Shown here one piece after another: positions 36,245 through 47,865 of a stretch of DNA of 64,000 nt. The stretch is from NCBI GenBank assembly GCA_029817715.1, contig JARUPY010000190.1, forward strand, positions 5,704,001 through 5,768,000, read 5' to 3'. This DNA comes from Melastoma dodecandrum (taxonomy: Eukaryota; Streptophyta; Magnoliopsida; Myrtales; Melastomataceae). A program made the translations under genes and the position numbers. Each line of letters starts with the position of its first letter. Position 1 is the first letter of the stretch. The notes under the pieces are model-generated. The model had not been told where the DNA came from. It did no database searches and worked only from the letters and a program-made list of their open reading frames with translations.

Positions 36245-37370
36245 TGACTTTGCGTTTGTTTGTAAACGCTCAGTCGAGTGTAAAATGGTATGGCGTTTGT
36301 TAGTAAACGCTTTAACCAAATTGAAGATGGCATTGCGTTTGTTAATAAACGATTAGTCGAATGGCGTCGTATTTGTTAATAAACGCTTAGTCGATGTCGC
36401 CACGGCGACGAGGCGCTCGCCTTCAATAACACTGATTTCTTGTTTGGTCTAGTCATTCATATCTTCCCTCCGGGTAAAGAAGGCATAGCTCATCTTAAAA
36501 TTGAAAATGGTGTCGTGTTTGTACGAACGCTCAACCAGGAATATTGAAAATGGCGTCGCGTTTGTACGAACGCTCAACCGAATTGAATATGGTGTCGCAT
36601 TTGTACGAACGCTTAACCGAATTGAAGGTGGTGCCACATTTGTACGAACGCTTAACCGAAGTGATGGTGGTATCGCGTTTGTACGAACGCTAAACCGGAT
36701 TGCAGGTGGTATCGCGTTTGTACGAACGCTCAACCGGATTGCAGGTGGTATCGCGTTTGTACGAACGCTCAACCGGATTGCAGGTGGTAACGCGTTTGTA
36801 CGAATGCTCAACCCGATTGCAGGTGGTGTGGCGTTTGTACGAACGCTCAACCGAAAAGAATGTGGTGTCACGTTTGTACGAACACTTAACCGAAAAGAAT
36901 GTGACTTTGCGCTTGTTAATAAACGCTCAGTCGAGTGTAAAATGGTATGGCGTTTGTTAGTAAACGCTTTAATCAAATTGAAGATGACATTACGTTTGTT
37001 AATAAACGCTTAGTCGAATAGCGTCGCATTTGTTTACAAACACTTAGCCAGATGGTACTGCGTTTGTTCGCGCTTTACCGAATGGTGTCGTATTTGTTAG
37101 TAAATGCTTAACCAAATTGAAAATGACTTTGCGTTTGTTAGTAAACACTCAGTCGAATGGCGTCGCGTTTGTTAGAAAACACTTAGCCAGATGGTGTTGC
37201 GTTTGTTCACCGAATGGTGTTGCATTTGTTAGTAAATGCTTAACCATAGTAGAAAAATGGTGTTGCGTTTGTTAATAAACGTTTTAACCAAATTGAAAGT
37301 GACATTGTGTTTGTTAATAAATGCTCAGTCGAGTGGCGTCGCGTTTGTTAGTAAACGCTTAGCCGATGTT
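36245..37370. repeat. Hairpin minisatellite, block 1 of unit 3
   Basis: As unit 2 but with two more 39-bp GTAC-type monomers near 36714-36840. A direct sign of copy-number change between the otherwise near-identical units 2 and 3. Both strands are open for 170-175 codons by periodicity. Confidence 0.95.
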
Positions 37371-37379
37371 ATAACACAA

Positions 37380-37560
37380 TTTTTTTTCTTTTCTACAAAA
37401 AACACAAAATATAAATAAAAAATTAAAAATCATCGAAAATCATAAAAAAATCATTTAATATCATAAAAAAATCATCTAAAATCAGTAAAAATCATCTAAA
37501 ATCACAAAAATCCACAAAATCAAGAAAAATCATAAAAAAAGATTCGATAAAAATAATAAA
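37380..37560. repeat. A/T-rich AATCAT block, unit 3
   Basis: AAAATCAT-type repeats, with an extra ATCATCTAAAATCAGT motif shared with unit 4 and not unit 2. Confidence 0.8.
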
Positions 37561-38133
37561 TAGACAGATACTCAGAAACATATACTCAGATAGAGACGGA
37601 GACAGACAAGCACTAAGAGAAAAACAAAGGCTTCATCGTCAAAGGTAGTATTCTCTTCTCGATTTTCTCGGTAGAAATTGCATTAGGTCATATACCAACC
37701 GGCCGAGCCTGCTTCGACGCGGCAGTAACTTCATATTATTCTTCGGCGACGTCAGATAACTCCTCCATCAAGACGTGACGCAAATCCAACTTCAGAAGCC
37801 ATTGTTAGTGTCGAGAATCCAGTCTCTCATGGAGCTTCACATGGCAATAGATCCGGGTTCAGTAATGGTCACGGTCCATTCGTTGGTACAGTTAATAATG
37901 GAAGGTTTAGTCTTGAGGACGGAAAGGAGGCTCCCGATGGTCTATCATCCAGAAACGAACCAATACTTAGTGAAGGCACTGTTCCTTGGCCAATCCACTC
38001 AGCAGAACAATTCTCAGAAGACTTGCAGGAAGTTGTCAATAATATTCCCAATCGTGGGCCGGTTTGGGATGATCTACCCACCCTAGTAGCATCAATAGTT
38101 GGGACTTCAGAGTTTTCGGATTTGTTGGGTTAA
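37561..38133 (+). pseudogene. Captured unknown coding segment, unit 3 (internally deleted)
   Basis: Same deletion joint as unit 2 (CAAGACG joined to GTGACGC at 37774). The frame for SVENPVSHGASHGN to GTSEFSDLLG is open here and ends at TAA 38131. Confidence 0.55.
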
Positions 38134-38161
38134 CGAAAGTTTCCCAAGGTTATAGCACTCG

Positions 38162-38905
38162 TTGGAGTCCCTGCTTCCTGATGTCCCCATGCTCGGCGAG
38201 TCCGCAGAAATAAATCTTACAAATAATGATGAGCCTCAACTAAATCTTAAGGTCGGACCAACTCATGTACAGGAAATATTCGGTTTTTGCACTGTTGATG
38301 ACTCGAAGAGTGATCCGTCCCCGGAAGAGCTTTTAAATTGTCATGGACTGAAAGTTCCTGCGGAAGCACAATTAATAGATGAGGTTGAATTCATGCCAAA
38401 TGATTATTTGGTGACCCACGTTGGCACTGAGATTCCTATTGAAGATGAAAACACCAGGGTGCAACTGCCGCAGAGAGAAGAAATGCCAGAGGATGAAATA
38501 TGAGAAAATTCGGAATTTATGTCCGAGGAGCAAATATTGGAGCATCTTTCCAGCCTCGGGAATTTGATTAGAACGGGTTCTGGGGATGAGGTGACGGCAT
38601 CGTTCTCAGAGAACATTTGCCGTTTATGTGGAGAAGAGAAGCTATTTTACGAGGTGGTTCCTTGCTCGTATTGTGGGGCAAATATAAAAAAGAGCGGGGT
38701 GTATTACAGTCTTTCGGATACAGAAGGAGGTCTTACATTGTGCAAGCAATGCTACAACCATTGTGGCAAGAAAATTAATTGCGGTGAGAAGTCATACTCA
38801 AAAGAAAGGCCGCAGAGCATGAGTACTAAACGAGGGACCGAAGAAGACTGGGTGCAGTGCGATAAGTGTCAAGGTTGGCAGCACCCTGCCCTATCCTAAC
38901 CAAAT
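38162..38905 (+). pseudogene. HAC-type histone acetyltransferase fragment, unit 3, one nonsense codon
   Basis: Best-preserved HAC piece: a single frame from about 38162 to 38899 broken only by TGA at 38501 (TTA in unit 2). It contains LPDVPMLGESAEINL, the acidic PEELLNCHGLKVPAE, MSEEQILEHLSSLGNLI, ICRLCGEEKLF, CSYCGANIKKSGVYY, LCKQCYNHC and WVQCDKCQGWQHP. These match the Cys-rich PHD-like region of plant HAC proteins. A 60-bp piece seen in unit 4 (KGNIGSKSSKTE) is deleted. No introns, HAT or TAZ domains. Confidence 0.88.
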
Positions 38906-39584
38906 GGATATCTACAGGGCGTGTCTTGTGGACAATCAAGGCATGCACCCCATTCGACGCGTTCAAGATAACAAAGTATTCGAGGGATTATTTGGATTCT
39001 CGAAGATCAAGACCCTCTGAAGACGGCTTCACACTGACCAATGTTACGATATCAGCGGCTCGCCAGGTTCGCCGTAAACCTATTCTGAAAACGGCACCGT
39101 GGGGTCTAAACGCTAACAGGAGCGTTCCATAGGGAGTGAAAAATGGAACAACACCCGGTTCTCCCTCAAATTTATTTATTTTTTTGCTTAGAAACTGTTA
39201 AGGGCATTAATAAATCCACGATTGTTTGCATGTTTGCCCAAAAATCAACTTTTAAGAAATATTTTTTAAAAATGATTTAAGACATTTTAAGCATTATTGA
39301 GCTCGACATCATTTTTTTTTATATGTCAAACAATGTCTTTTTCTAAAACCGAGCTCAAATAAATTCAGACATCGGAAACACACGATAAAAACTTCCCTTT
39401 TCTTTATGATGCATGCGATTTAGTAATCCCTAATTCCCGACCTTAACGAATCTATATATTTTTTTCTAACTTGAACTTAAAATAAGTTAGTGGCGACTTC
39501 GACACGTTTTCAAAATCCGAAGCCTTATCGTCAAGGGAGGATATTCATTTTCAATGGAACCGGAAATGGGATCCACCCGCGACA
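38906..39584 (+). mobile_element. Gypsy-like LTR, 3' 680 bp, unit 3
   Basis: Same truncation point (GGATATCTACAGGG) and end (CCGCGACA) as in units 2 and 4. Confidence 0.75.
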
Positions 39585-40115
39585 GTCGAGTTGAAGACGT
39601 ATCGCGTTTGTTAATAAACGCTCAACCGAATTGAAAATAACATCGCGTTTATTAGTAAACGCTTAGTCGAGTGGTATTGCATTTGTTAGTAAATGCTTAA
39701 CCAAAACTGGAAAACTAGAAGTGGTGTCACATCTGTTAGTAGACGCTTAACCGAAAAGAATTGAGAAATGGCATCACGCTTGTTAGTAAGCGTTTAACCG
39801 AATGAAAATGACGTCATGTTTGTTAGTAAACACTCAATCGAGCTGGAAGTGGCGTTGTCCTTGTTAGTAAGGGCTTAGCCGAACTGGAGGTGGTATCGTA
39901 TTTCTTAGTAAACACTTAACCGACTAGAAGGTATCACGCTTGTTAGTAAGCACTTAACCGGATCGAATGTGACGTAGCGTTTGTTAGTAAACTCTTAGCC
40001 GAACTAGAAGTGGTATAACGTTTGTTAGTAAATGTTTTACCGGATGGTATGACGTTGCGTTTGTTAGTAAACGCTCAGTCGAGTGGCAATGCGTTTGTTA
40101 GTAAACGCTTACCGA
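39585..40115. repeat. Hairpin minisatellite, block 2 of unit 3
   Basis: GTTAGT-loop monomers in the same order as unit 2. Confidence 0.95.
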
Positions 40116-42299
40116 GTTGGATTGAGAAATGGATAACTTGACTTGGAAGTACTGTCATACCACAAAAGTGCTTAACAGTAGTGAAGGTCATAAAGGCTTG
40201 AGTCTTGGAATCATGAAGTATGCTTGAGATTGTTTGCGTCTCCCATGTGTACTTGCCGAATTTCTTACTGTGGATATATGAAGGCAAGATTCTCTATATG
40301 CATGCACAAAAATTTCGTTTTTTTTTTCAAAAATAGAAACACTTGTGCAATAGAGAATAAAGAAAGGTCTTTATTACATCTCTCAAGGCTCACTCAAAAC
40401 CCGTTTCTATGCTATCAGAGTGGGAAGTTCGATTCCTTTGAAATGAATGCTGAAGGGCTAGTCGAGAGAGACTTTGATTCTGGTTGTAATGTAGGTTGAT
40501 GTAAGACCTGTTTATATAAGGCTTAATCTTTAAAAAAGAAAGCAAATCAAAGAATCTCATCGAAGAAGACTCAAAATGCAAGGACGTCACCTTTAAGCGT
40601 GGTCTTCCCAATGTGGACTTGCTCATCGACACAATACTCAAAGGTATGGGCATTATGGCATATGATAGTGTGAGTTTGTGGAAGAATGTTATAGAAAAAG
40701 GATTTTCTTTATCTTTTCCCACGGGGAATGAGGCTTTTGAATTTGAAGCGGTTAGCCCAAAGTGGCAAATCGGGATCAAAGTTCTAAAATTTTTGTCTCT
40801 TTTTTCTTTCTGATACTTTGCTTTTGCGACTGTCTTTTGGCCCTTGTGCCTAAATTTGCTTTTTCTTTGAATGATATAAAAGGGCTCTCTTTTCTTTTTT
40901 GATTGTTTGCCCCTATCACATTTTCATTGTCATTTTTTTTAAATATTCAGCGGACTCTGTTCTCTGGAATTGTTCATGGACGTAGTGGAATGGTTGAAAG
41001 ATGATAGAGTATTGTGTCAACTTGCGAGATCCATTAGGGATGTACTTCACACTCAAACTTGAGGAAGTGACTCATCCCCATCTGAGTCCTATTCGGAAGC
41101 CTAGACAACATGAACTCCTTTTACTTCGATGTGAGGCGACTCTTTGACTTGAAAGGGGAATTGTGTTTCAAAAAATCTCTACTTTGGATAGGAATGGCTA
41201 GCAATGGTAATGTGTTTGAGGATAAGAAGGAATGCTCGATGTTATCCTAGCTAGAGCATTTTCCGTCAAAGGAATTTTTTTTCACTCTGATGCTATCGTA
41301 TTTAAATTCCTCCTAAGTGTGTGCACTCAACTCTCGAAAGGATATGTGTTTGGGGATAGGCTTGCCTTTCTATCTCTAGCACACAAGTGTTCCACTAGGG
41401 AATGTGTTTCAAATTTTTGAATAAAATCGTTTAGTGAGAATGCATGACAAATAAACATAACACATATTTTATGAAACGATAATTTTACCTATGTTGTTCG
41501 CCTCGACTTGATGCCCTATAGGGAAAAAGATGATATACAATAAAGTTCAATGTGAGAAAAATTTTAAACTTGGAACGATACTTTTCTTTACCGGTTCCCT
41601 AACGACACATGCTCGTTGCCCCAGTAAAAGCCCATGCAAAAGAAATGAATCATTGATTAGTTTTTGATTTTGTAATATATGAGCTCGAACGATACTTCAT
41701 TTACCAGTTACCGAGGCGATTGGTTCTTGCCCCAGTTAAAGTATCTGCAAAGAAAGATAACATTGATTAGTTTCTATTTTGTTATGATTTAAATTAGAAC
41801 ATACTTGCTTTCACCGTTTATTCAACATGGCTTGCGAGCCCCATAGGTTGAGTCTTTTGGGTTGATTTTTCTAGTTCATCGATCCGGTTGGAATGGAACA
41901 GCTCTGTCTATCTTTGTTAGGATGAGAGCGCCTCTTGTGCGTATTTGCTTGACAACATATGGACTGTCGTAGTTGCGGAAGAACTTTCCTCAAGAATCCT
42001 TGACATTCGAAAGAATCCTCTTTAGAATCGTGTCAGTAGACCTGCATGCATCGACGCGACTTTTGTGAAAGCTCTTGACATGCATCTGATGTGCAGCAGA
42101 TTGTTGCTCGATTGGTAAAATTGTTTATGCTTCATAGACCCGTTCGAAAAGAGTTGCCTCAGTTGAAGTGTGTTGTCTTTCAGTAGATGAAAGCATTTCG
42201 TGATTGACTTGACATGGATGCGTTGCCCCAGCTTAGTAAGTTGATGAGCTTGAACTTTTAGTAGTTCCAAAGCTTGATGATGAGCTTGTTCTGATTTAA
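40116..42299. other. Unassigned repeat-derived sequence, unit 3
   Basis: Near-identical to 27263-29456. Frames at 40390-40779 (minus) and 40613-40813 (plus) overlap; neither has a recognised domain. Confidence 0.5.
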
Positions 42300-42600
42300 G
42301 AATCCGGATTGTTACACTAAGAGGGGGGTGAATTAGTGTTAATCTCCGAAATTGGATTTTAACCCTTTTTCGTTTTACCCCGCAGCGGAATGAAAAGCTT
42401 CTGTTAAACAGAGCCTGCAAGTTTCTGTAAGACAGAACGTTTGATTGTGTACGCAATATGTTTGATGGACAGAAGGATTTTTATAGTGGTTCAGCAAATT
42501 GCTTACGTCCACTCTTCACGTAGATATTTGGATGGTTTCCACTCAAATGTATCTCAGTACAAATTACACAATTGATAGCAACTGAAAGCAGACCCGAAGG
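42300..42600. mobile_element. LTR-like fragment, unit 3
   Basis: Same as 29457-29755, with GAGGGGGG shortened by one G and scattered substitutions. Confidence 0.5.
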
Positions 42601-44663
42601 TTAAAAAAACAATTATGAAATGCATAGGGAAAATATTGAATTGCTAGAGTAGGAGAATAAATGACCGAACCTCATTGGAACAATTCAATTATTTAAATGA
42701 AAACAAGGTATTTCATTCCGCGAGCTCTATGGTGCTGATATCATTATGATGATATCGATGCCGACACATGTCATCAAATGATCCCGCAGACAACGTAACC
42801 AAGCATTGACCACTGTTGGACGATGTATTGAAAGTTGAAATTAACGTCCACCACGAAGCTAATTTCACAGAGGCATCCAACAAATCAAGTATTAAACAAA
42901 CTAATAAAAATGAAGTTGTCGTTGAGCCCAAATCGAAGCATCTCACAGAAAACATGATCAAGCATCAAGGAAATGGGTGGGAGCTGACCGGTGAACGGAC
43001 TTTGGTGCTACGCGTGGGCGTGCTTGGTCTGGTTGAGGCAAGAAATGGGAGGCTATTGTGAGTTGGAGTTGTTGACGCTAGACGGCTGGAACTATTGGTC
43101 TTTGTCGTCGTCTTTGTGGCTGTGGTGAGGATTGCTGGTGATGCGAGGGGAAGCGTGCAGCTTGCTGATATCGGATATTGGTGTCTTGGGAGACTTGGAG
43201 CAGCCGCTGGTATCTGGAGAGTTGGTGAGGAGGATTTGGTCAACCGAGCCATGGAAGTCGGAAAACGCTGCAGTTGTAGCCGGAGTCATCGAGTGTCTGC
43301 ATTCCTGGGTCGACGAGTTGGGGCTGCTACACCGCTTGGGATCTGATGCGTCCATCACGGCGGGAACAAAGAGGAAGGCAGATAGTTTGATCCAACTTGC
43401 AATAACAAGACATCTTGGGGTAGAAGAATAGTTAAAAAAAAACAGATAAATTGACCAAGAGAATGATATTACCCTGGATTAATGGAGGAGCAGATGGGGG
43501 CAACGACGAGGAATATTTTTTGGCGATGATGAAGTTTTCGTGGAGGCTGCCAGTTTGAAGGCTCCATGGCTCGCCTAAGGTCAGAACTACGGGAAGGCCG
43601 AACTAGGGGCACCATCTAGTAGCTATTGCAAGCTGGCGTAGAAATTGAAGCTGTCCAGCGTGGGTCTATGATGGCGGGGGCAGGTTGTTTCGACTGATGA
43701 GAAGGTCAACCGCAACTAGATGATACTGGTTGCCTTCTCGATGTTGTATTAGGAAATTGAGCTGGGATTGGTTGCCGATAGCACTGGCATAAGGAAGGGG
43801 GAAGCTGGGGTGTTGTTTTATGATTTTGTTTGATTTTTTGTGATTTTGTAAAGATTTTTGTGGATTTTGTGTTTTATTTATTATGGATTTTTTTTTTAGA
43901 TGATATTATTATTTTTTCTTGATTTTGTGCATTTTTGTAGATTTTGGTAGAAAGAAAAAATTGGGTTATGACACCGTGCAGTTCAACAGGTGGTGCTTGG
44001 AAGCTTTTTACCTTTTCCGTTGATCTTCATAGCTTGCTCTATACCTCGTGTAACAATGGCTTCATCAATCGGATTGTATGGATACTGGGCAGCAATTGGC
44101 TTTGAATGATCCAGCTGTTTGTAGGAAGTTGGGTCTGGGGATGAAGTTACCTTCATAAGCACACTAGAGAAATGGCGTGTAGGTTGCAGTGTCCATATGC
44201 AAGCTTGGCGAGGAAATGAGCCAAGCATGGCTACACTTCATGGCACTTTTGAAGAAGAGTAACCAGGGATGCAAGGACCGATGACGTTATTCTCCCGTTT
44301 TATGTTTGGCACGTGCGAGAAGAAACGCGGACTGGAAAACAGATTGACGAGAGAAGACAACATTGTGCCCACGAGCATGAAGTAAAATTGGTAGCATGGA
44401 TCTTTGTCAAAGGCTTGTGTCGAAGACGAGGGTCAATCCATGGTAAACATTGCTTCGAAGTGGATTATTTGGTGTTAGAGAAAGGGATTATTTGATGATT
44501 AATTATACCGCGTTGATGAAAGCGATTATATTTGTGATGGGGTTACGTCCCACCAAACAGCTGGAAAGTTTGTCATGGAGAAAAGGTCTGGTCTGAGTTT
44601 TACTTCATAGAAGACGGAAGGCATAGGATGAAGATAAGTAACATCCTGAAGTGGAGACAAACA
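42601..44663. other. Unassigned conserved spacer, unit 3
   Basis: Counterpart of 29756-31797, including the T-rich block near 43815-43960 and the LTR-derived filler at about 44490-44532. Confidence 0.5.
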
Positions 44664-46961
44664 TCACCACAGACGAAAACACAAGACCAGACACACCAAA
44701 GGACAGCATAGGAAAAGGAAAACATAGAACCGAACAGGCGAAAAGCTAGTTCTCCATGTCTGCCGTGGAGACCCTGTCCATGATTTGAGCCACCACCTCC
44801 CTTGACTCCTTGAGCAGGCTGATGCTTCTCCATGTCCGCCGTGGAGACCCTGTCCATGATTTGAGCCACCACCTCCCTTGACTCCTTGAGCAGGCTGATG
44901 CTTCTCCATGTCCGCCATGGAGACCCTGTCAATGATTTGAGCCACCACCTCCCTTGACTCCTTGAGCAGGCTGATGCTCCTCATCAGCTTCTCACGCTTG
45001 GCCGCCACCGCAGGGGTCTCCTCCAGCATTCTTTGCTGCCCTCCACCTTGCGGGCCCACCACCTGGCTCACCACCTCATCCTCCAACTCCTTGTTCACCA
45101 GGCCCTGCACTGTGAACAGCAGGTGAAGGGCGACCGAGTCCACCAACCTCCTCAGGACGGTCTTCCAGAACGCCACCATCCTCATCCTCAGGTTGAAGGC
45201 TTGATGCACCAGGTGTCTCCGCTCCCTTAGCTTCTCCACATCAACCTCCCCTATCCCTTCCAGGACAAACTTTGAAGGCTTCCACGGGTCGTCGATGTGC
45301 TGCAGGAACACCACCTGCTTTTCCATGAGCTTGTTCCACTCCGCCATGTACTCGGGATTGCACGTGAAGTCGGTGCACTTCTCCATTTGGACAATCTCCA
45401 CCACATGGCCAATCGCCCTCTCCTTCACCTTTGCCATTAGGTGCTGAGCCGCCCGTCGGGTGGCGTTCTGCAGTTGCGGATAGAGTTCAGAATACTGCAT
45501 CAGGACCTTTAACACCACTCCACCAATGTACTCCCAAACATTCGACACAAACTACACAGGAGTGCTTGAGATCCTCCCAATCTTCCTCTGCAAGCAGGTG
45601 AGAAAAGTAACGTGCGGGAGAAAGTTCGGGAGACAGATTCCCTTGGTTTCCTCCAGAACCTCCAATTCCTCCAACAGGAAATCCTTGGCGAAGTTACTAT
45701 CGGGGCAGTTCTGCAACTTTTCGGAGCATCTATCCAGCATTTCCGCCAGGCGGGCAGTGCAGTGCATCCCTTTCTCATCAGGGTACTCGTCGAACTCCCC
45801 TCGCAGGAGGATCTTCCGCAGCGAATCCTTAGCCGACCCCATTATCTGCGTAACAGCAGTCTCGGCTTCTGCAATGCTGGAAAGATTCTTGGGCATTGAC
45901 TGAAGGAGCGCGACATTCGCATTTAGCTTCTCACTAATCTTGTTGACAATGTCTGGTAGGCACTTTGCCACAATAGTCGCCTGGATCTGAATGAGCCTCC
46001 TGGCAAGGACAGGAATACCGACCATAGACTCATCTATCTTGCTGAGCAACGGGTGAGTCTTGAACAACCTGTGCTCCTCCATACGGGCCTCGTCATATGT
46101 TTCTTCACCGATGCGGTTCCTCACGCAGACATAGCCCAAACCTATGTTGACGTCGTCGGCGGTGACCTTCTCGAGAAGGCCTTCAGGATTCTTGTCAGAC
46201 TTGGTGACGACAGCCAAGGTCCTCTCGCCCTTCTTATCGACCATCTGCGACATCTTTATGGACTCACAGGTGGAGAAATCCACCGTAGCACTGAGGACGT
46301 TCAGTATGATGGTTTCCTCTGGCCTTATGTACTCCATTATCATGCCGGAGACCTGTTCGTAGATGTTCTCCGGCTGGCCATGCACAGGCACCCTGGTGAT
46401 ACCTGGCAAGTCGACCATGGTCAGGTCAGGAACCCCATCCTTCTTCACCACGAGTGTCAGCGGCGTGTTGGATATCCCCTTTCCACCACCAGCGATCTCG
46501 TTGGTAGCAACTGCGATCGCCACAGCGATATTTTCCTCATCCGAGTGGACCACCTTTCCTTCAAACTCCAGGTAGAGCTGGGGCTCATCACAGGGGTTGT
46601 TCTGGAGCCTCATGATGAGGGGAACCCTGGTGCATATCCCCTGACCCCGTGGGAGGCTGATCCCCGCGAGGGACTCCAGGACGCTGGACTTGCCAGACGA
46701 CTGGTCGCCAACCACGACAATGGTGGGGAGCTGGATGCCCTCCTTCATGACCATGAGGTTCCTGAGCTTGTCGACGGCGTCGAGCAGGGGGCGGATCTTG
46801 TCGTTGTAGGAGGAGGTAAGGGGGTCCATAGCGGACAGGGGCAGGGCATCGCCCTCGACATCGCAGGGGGTGGGGATGAGGGCGAGGTTAGTTCCACGAA
46901 AGCAGGGGACTCGGGAAGCTGTTGGCTTGGGAGTAGGGGATTTGCCTCCACGTCCAGACAT
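44664..46961 (-). pseudogene. DRP4-like dynamin-related gene, copy 4, premature stop
   Basis: Starts MSGRGGKSPTPKP at 46961 with the long N-terminus of copy 1. The GTPase motifs GDQSSGKSS, DLPG and TKSD (Cys to Ser in the TKxD motif, which is allowed) are intact. Codon 470 is TAG (45552-45554), a single G-to-T change on the coding strand from GAG, in the stalk. The frame is otherwise open to TGA at 44664, including three 76-bp units and the hydrophobic tail. The predicted product is a GTPase domain plus partial stalk lacking the effector region. Confidence 0.93.
44750..44975 (-). repeat. 76-bp tandem repeat, three units, DRP4 copy 4
   Basis: Motif gatttgagcc at 44782, 44858 and 44934; same array as copy 3. 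Confidence 0.95.
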
Positions 46962-47046
46962 GGTGAAAATGGGACAACTCTTTTCCTTGCTTGTGCAGAA
47001 GATGCAATGCAGTGTGAAGAATCGAAGAGAGGGGAGGGAAACGGAA

Positions 47047-47054
47047 CCTTATAA
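47047..47054 (-). promoter_or_regulatory. TATA-like box of DRP4 copy 4
   Basis: Minus strand CACGTTATAAGG, about 86 bp upstream of the ATG at 46961; keeps the ACGT core of copy 1. Confidence 0.4.
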
Positions 47055-47212
47055 CGTGACAAAGGAGAGAGCTGGGAGAGGACAAAGGACAGCTCGTATT
47101 CTCGTACAAAAGCAATGAAGCAACTGCAGAGTCTGAACTTGGGAACTTGGAACTGGGAAAGGCCGCTGCCGCGGCTCCGCTGCTTTGGAATCTGCTTCAC
47201 AAACACTCCAAA

Positions 47213-47259
47213 ATGACCGACCCATCAAATCAAAAGGAAGATCACAAAGTAGCTTACCC
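47213..47259 (+). pseudogene. Short divergent ORF start, cut by copia
   Basis: MTDPSNQKEDHKVAYP, related to [13 protein letters not shown] at the same place in units 1-3. In unit 4 the copia element is inserted here; the far side (58350-58430) continues in frame with FWQACPRETAPTCEP and a stop. It may be the first exon of a gene divergent from DRP4 before PDS material replaced it in the other units. Not recognised. Confidence 0.35.
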
Positions 47260-47550
47260 TGTAAGCGTGATAGAGCAAGTGGGCCGAATTGATGTTGATG
47301 GGCTGAAGCGGCAGATCAGATCAGAACTGAAGCTGCATAACCAAATCCACTTCCAAGTCCAGAAGGCCCTGCAAAGAGATGAAAACAAATATGACATAAG
47401 TGTAAATAAGTGAAGGAAGTTGTTAGCGGGTTGGTTATATGCAGCAGAGACAGCCGAGACACTGTGTATCGGTTAGAGTTGTTGTTCTCTGGAAATGGAA
47501 TCGGGTTGTTGCGGGTCCTTCTTCTTGTTAGCGTTTTCTGGGAACTTTCA
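47260..47550 (+). repeat. 5' LTR of the unit 4 copia element
   Basis: 291 bp, TGTAAGCGTG to GAACTTTCA, followed directly by the primer site TGGTATCCGAGC at 47551. Confidence 0.95.
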
Positions 47551-47598
47551 TGGTATCCGAGCACAGGCTCTCTGAAGAAGGATTCGCAGGCGAGGAAG

Positions 47599-47860
47599 AT
47601 GGAGATTGAAGCCCTGGATAGCCCGCATTCTCCGTACTTCGTCAACGCCACTGATTTCCAGGTATCGGCTCTTGTTTCGCCAGAACTTGGAGATGGGAAC
47701 TACGCTTCCTGGAGGAGATCCTTCGAGTTGGCATTATCCATAAAAAATAAGGTGAGCTTTGTTGATGGGACGATTGTGAAGCCGGCTGCAGATAGTCCCC
47801 TTTTTTCAGCCTGGAGACGTTGCGACAACTTGGTGAAGTCGTGGATTCAAAGGTCGATAT
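47599..47860 (+). pseudogene. Copia gag, 5' piece
   Basis: MEIEALDSPHSPYFVNATDF, then GDGNYASWRRSFELALSIKN, typical of the copia gag N-terminal domain. It is interrupted at 47866 by the gypsy element and resumes at 53899 with TIFYLDTAKEVWDELQERYG. Confidence 0.9.
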
Positions 47861-47865
47861 CTATT

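Noticed and set aside
36449..37013. 175- and 170-codon frames on both strands with repeats such as RLSVRTNA and RLYERST
   Set aside because: They come from the 39-bp minisatellite, whose length is a multiple of three, so any open frame repeats. Monomers of the GTTAGT type and length changes break them.
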